A stretch of DNA of 64,000 nucleotides from Tumebacillus lacus (GTDB lineage Bacteria > Bacillota > Bacilli > Tumebacillales > Tumebacillaceae). Position numbers and translations under genes: made by a program. Below, one piece after another: positions 63,102 through 64,000 of this stretch (positions within the stretch are counted from its first letter, which is position 1; each line of letters begins with the position of its first letter). The DNA lies in assembly GCF_026410385.1 (NCBI RefSeq), contig NZ_JAPMLT010000008.1, forward strand, positions 121,564 through 185,563, given 5' to 3'. The notes under the pieces are model-generated. The model searched no databases. It saw only the letters and a program-made list of their open reading frames with translations, and was not told where the DNA came from.

Positions 63102-63878
63102 ATGCAACCCACAGACGACCCCCACTATATCAAACACTACATGAACGCAGGATACGACGCCTCTGGCATGAGAAAAGCCATTCCGTTCGTTCTCGGCCTC
63201 ACCGACGCCCCTCTCTTTTTTGCCGCCGTCGGAGATCTCTTCCCGATGCCGCTCTTGATGATCCTCGTCAGCGGCCTGATTCCGGTGCATGCGCTCGGTC
63301 TGCTGCTGATGATGTTTCCGTACCGATATCAGGCGTACGGTCGCTTGTTCATCGGACTTTACGCCATCATGAGTTCCCTCGTCTTTTTATTTTTCGGCGT
63401 GGAACTGATGGCCCTGATGCTCGACAAATGGTGGCTCGCGTACCGAGCCACCCTGTTCACCGCCTACGCCGTTTGGATCGCCGTGCTCCTCACCTGGCAC
63501 TTGGGAAATTTCCGAAACGGCTGCTATGCACAGACCCGAAAAGAAAACCCCAGACTGGCAGAACAACGAAAACGCATCGGCACGGCTTCTTCCGTCTTTT
63601 TTATCGCGCATGTTCTGTTCGGTCTCCTCACCGGCACGTTTGTCCCTGCGACCGAAATGGCTGTCATCCTGCTGATGGCAGCTGGTCTTCCTTATTTCGC
63701 CCAACACCTGCACCGCTATCTCCTGATCTGCCGTCATCCCGACCTGCTGATCATCCAAGAACCGTACATTCGCCTCTCCAAGCACGAACACCGCCTCGCC
63801 CGCAAACGGAAAAAAAGCGTCGGCACAGTCTCGGCTTCTAAACCGCCGCAAGGAACAGGCGGCACCCGTGATGCATAA
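63102..63878 (+). CDS. Array membrane protein 5 (diverged family member)
   Basis: 258 residues from ATG 63102 (AAAAGGAGG 8 nt upstream). DDPHYIKHYMNAGYDASGMR corresponds to NPEYxKHWIN of the others; then six TM helices (LIPVHALGLLLMMFPYRYQA, FRNGCYAQTRKENPRLAEQR, QHLHRYLLICRHPDLLIIQE) and a basic tail. GC-rich, with host-like codon use, unlike copies 1-4, so it may be an older resident. Confidence 0.75.
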   Translation: MQPTDDPHYIKHYMNAGYDASGMRKAIPFVLGLTDAPLFFAAVGDLFPMPLLMILVSGLIPVHALGLLLMMFPYRYQAYGRLFIGLYAIMSSLVFLFFGVELMALMLDKWWLAYRATLFTAYAVWIAVLLTWHLGNFRNGCYAQTRKENPRLAEQRKRIGTASSVFFIAHVLFGLLTGTFVPATEMAVILLMAAGLPYFAQHLHRYLLICRHPDLLIIQEPYIRLSKHEHRLARKRKKSVGTVSASKPPQGTGGTRDA

Positions 63879-64000
63879 TGTTATTACCGCCCTATATTGT
63901 CCGAAAACTGACTGCGTCTAATGTCCAAAGGTTGACGGATAATATGGCCGAGCGTTCATAGCGAATTCAGAAAAGGAAAAACGGGAGAATCAAGTCAACT
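63879..64000. other. Right-edge stretch with repeated TGTCC motif
   Basis: No gene. TGTCCGAAAACTGACTG (63898-63914) and TGTCCAAAGGTTGACGG (63922-63938) form an imperfect direct repeat in 24-bp register; such repeats occur at the ends of some DDE-transposase elements. The rest lies outside the window. Confidence 0.25.

Noticed and set aside
58426..63878. Complete type VII secretion system
   Set aside because: No EssC/YukB ATPase, EsaA/YueB, EssB/YukC or EsxA gene is in the window; only a substrate-like protein and DUF4176 are present.

Overview
The window looks like chromosomal DNA of a GC-rich, endospore-forming Bacillota, most likely of the Alicyclobacillaceae (Tumebacillus-like). This is an inference from gene content: Gram-positive lipoproteins, Zur and ArgR/AhrC-type sites, ftsEX with a coiled-coil M23 hydrolase, a YjcZ-like mini-protein, DUF3231, DUF1659/DUF2922 and DUF1450. 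The housekeeping part is clearly GC-rich. Two stretches (about 37.2-39.4 kb and 58.3-62.7 kb) are visibly more AT-rich and look acquired.

Layout. 0-3.4 kb (minus): ftsE-ftsX, a coiled-coil M23 hydrolase and the start of an S41 protease; a cell-division and wall-hydrolysis block. 3.6-4.8 kb: a secreted stalk-domain protein. 4.9-8.8 kb: a zinc uptake operon (SBP-ATPase-permease) under a Zur box, plus a second, orphan metal-binding lipoprotein. 8.9-11.3 kb: DUF3231, a GAF protein and an Sfp-type transferase. 11.4-19.4 kb: the arginine operon carA-carB-argF-argG-argH behind an ARG box that overlaps the promoter. 19.4-29.7 kb: mixed genes, including a glutaminyl-tRNA synthetase (unusual in this phylum), an Ada-AlkA fusion, a type I toxin-antitoxin locus, an EAL protein and a large AlkP-like membrane protein. 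29.8-30.05 kb: a gene-free cluster of seven DnaA-box-like 9-mers. 30.1-32.8 kb: a PrsA-like foldase and two tandem amidases. 32.9-36.7 kb: thiL-tsaE-tsaB-rimI-tsaD. 37.2-39.4 kb: a decaying tandem family of unknown small proteins next to what may be a toxin tail. 39.5-45.5 kb: GlpD, a YcdB/SLH surface protein and an OppA-type lipoprotein. 45.8-47.2 kb: an RRNPP-type HTH-TPR regulator with an overlapping propeptide gene. 47.7-58.3 kb: tex, CBO0543 proteins, PAP2, a PfkB kinase, a CrcB pair, a glycosyltransferase, small DUF genes, an M20 amidohydrolase and DUF2238.

58.3-63.9 kb holds the most interesting system. A WXG100-like protein with a glycine-zipper C-terminal half is embedded in a tandem array of at least five paralogous multi-TM membrane proteins and a DUF4176 gene. 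Two promoters, one before the array and one before the toxin-like gene, carry the same triple 11-bp-phased GTCA motif at identical spacing. By analogy with the staphylococcal TspA/TsaI arrangement this is predicted to be a membrane-acting type VII effector with multiplied membrane immunity proteins. One array member has an ATC in place of a start codon, and another has read through into the remains of a lost neighbour.
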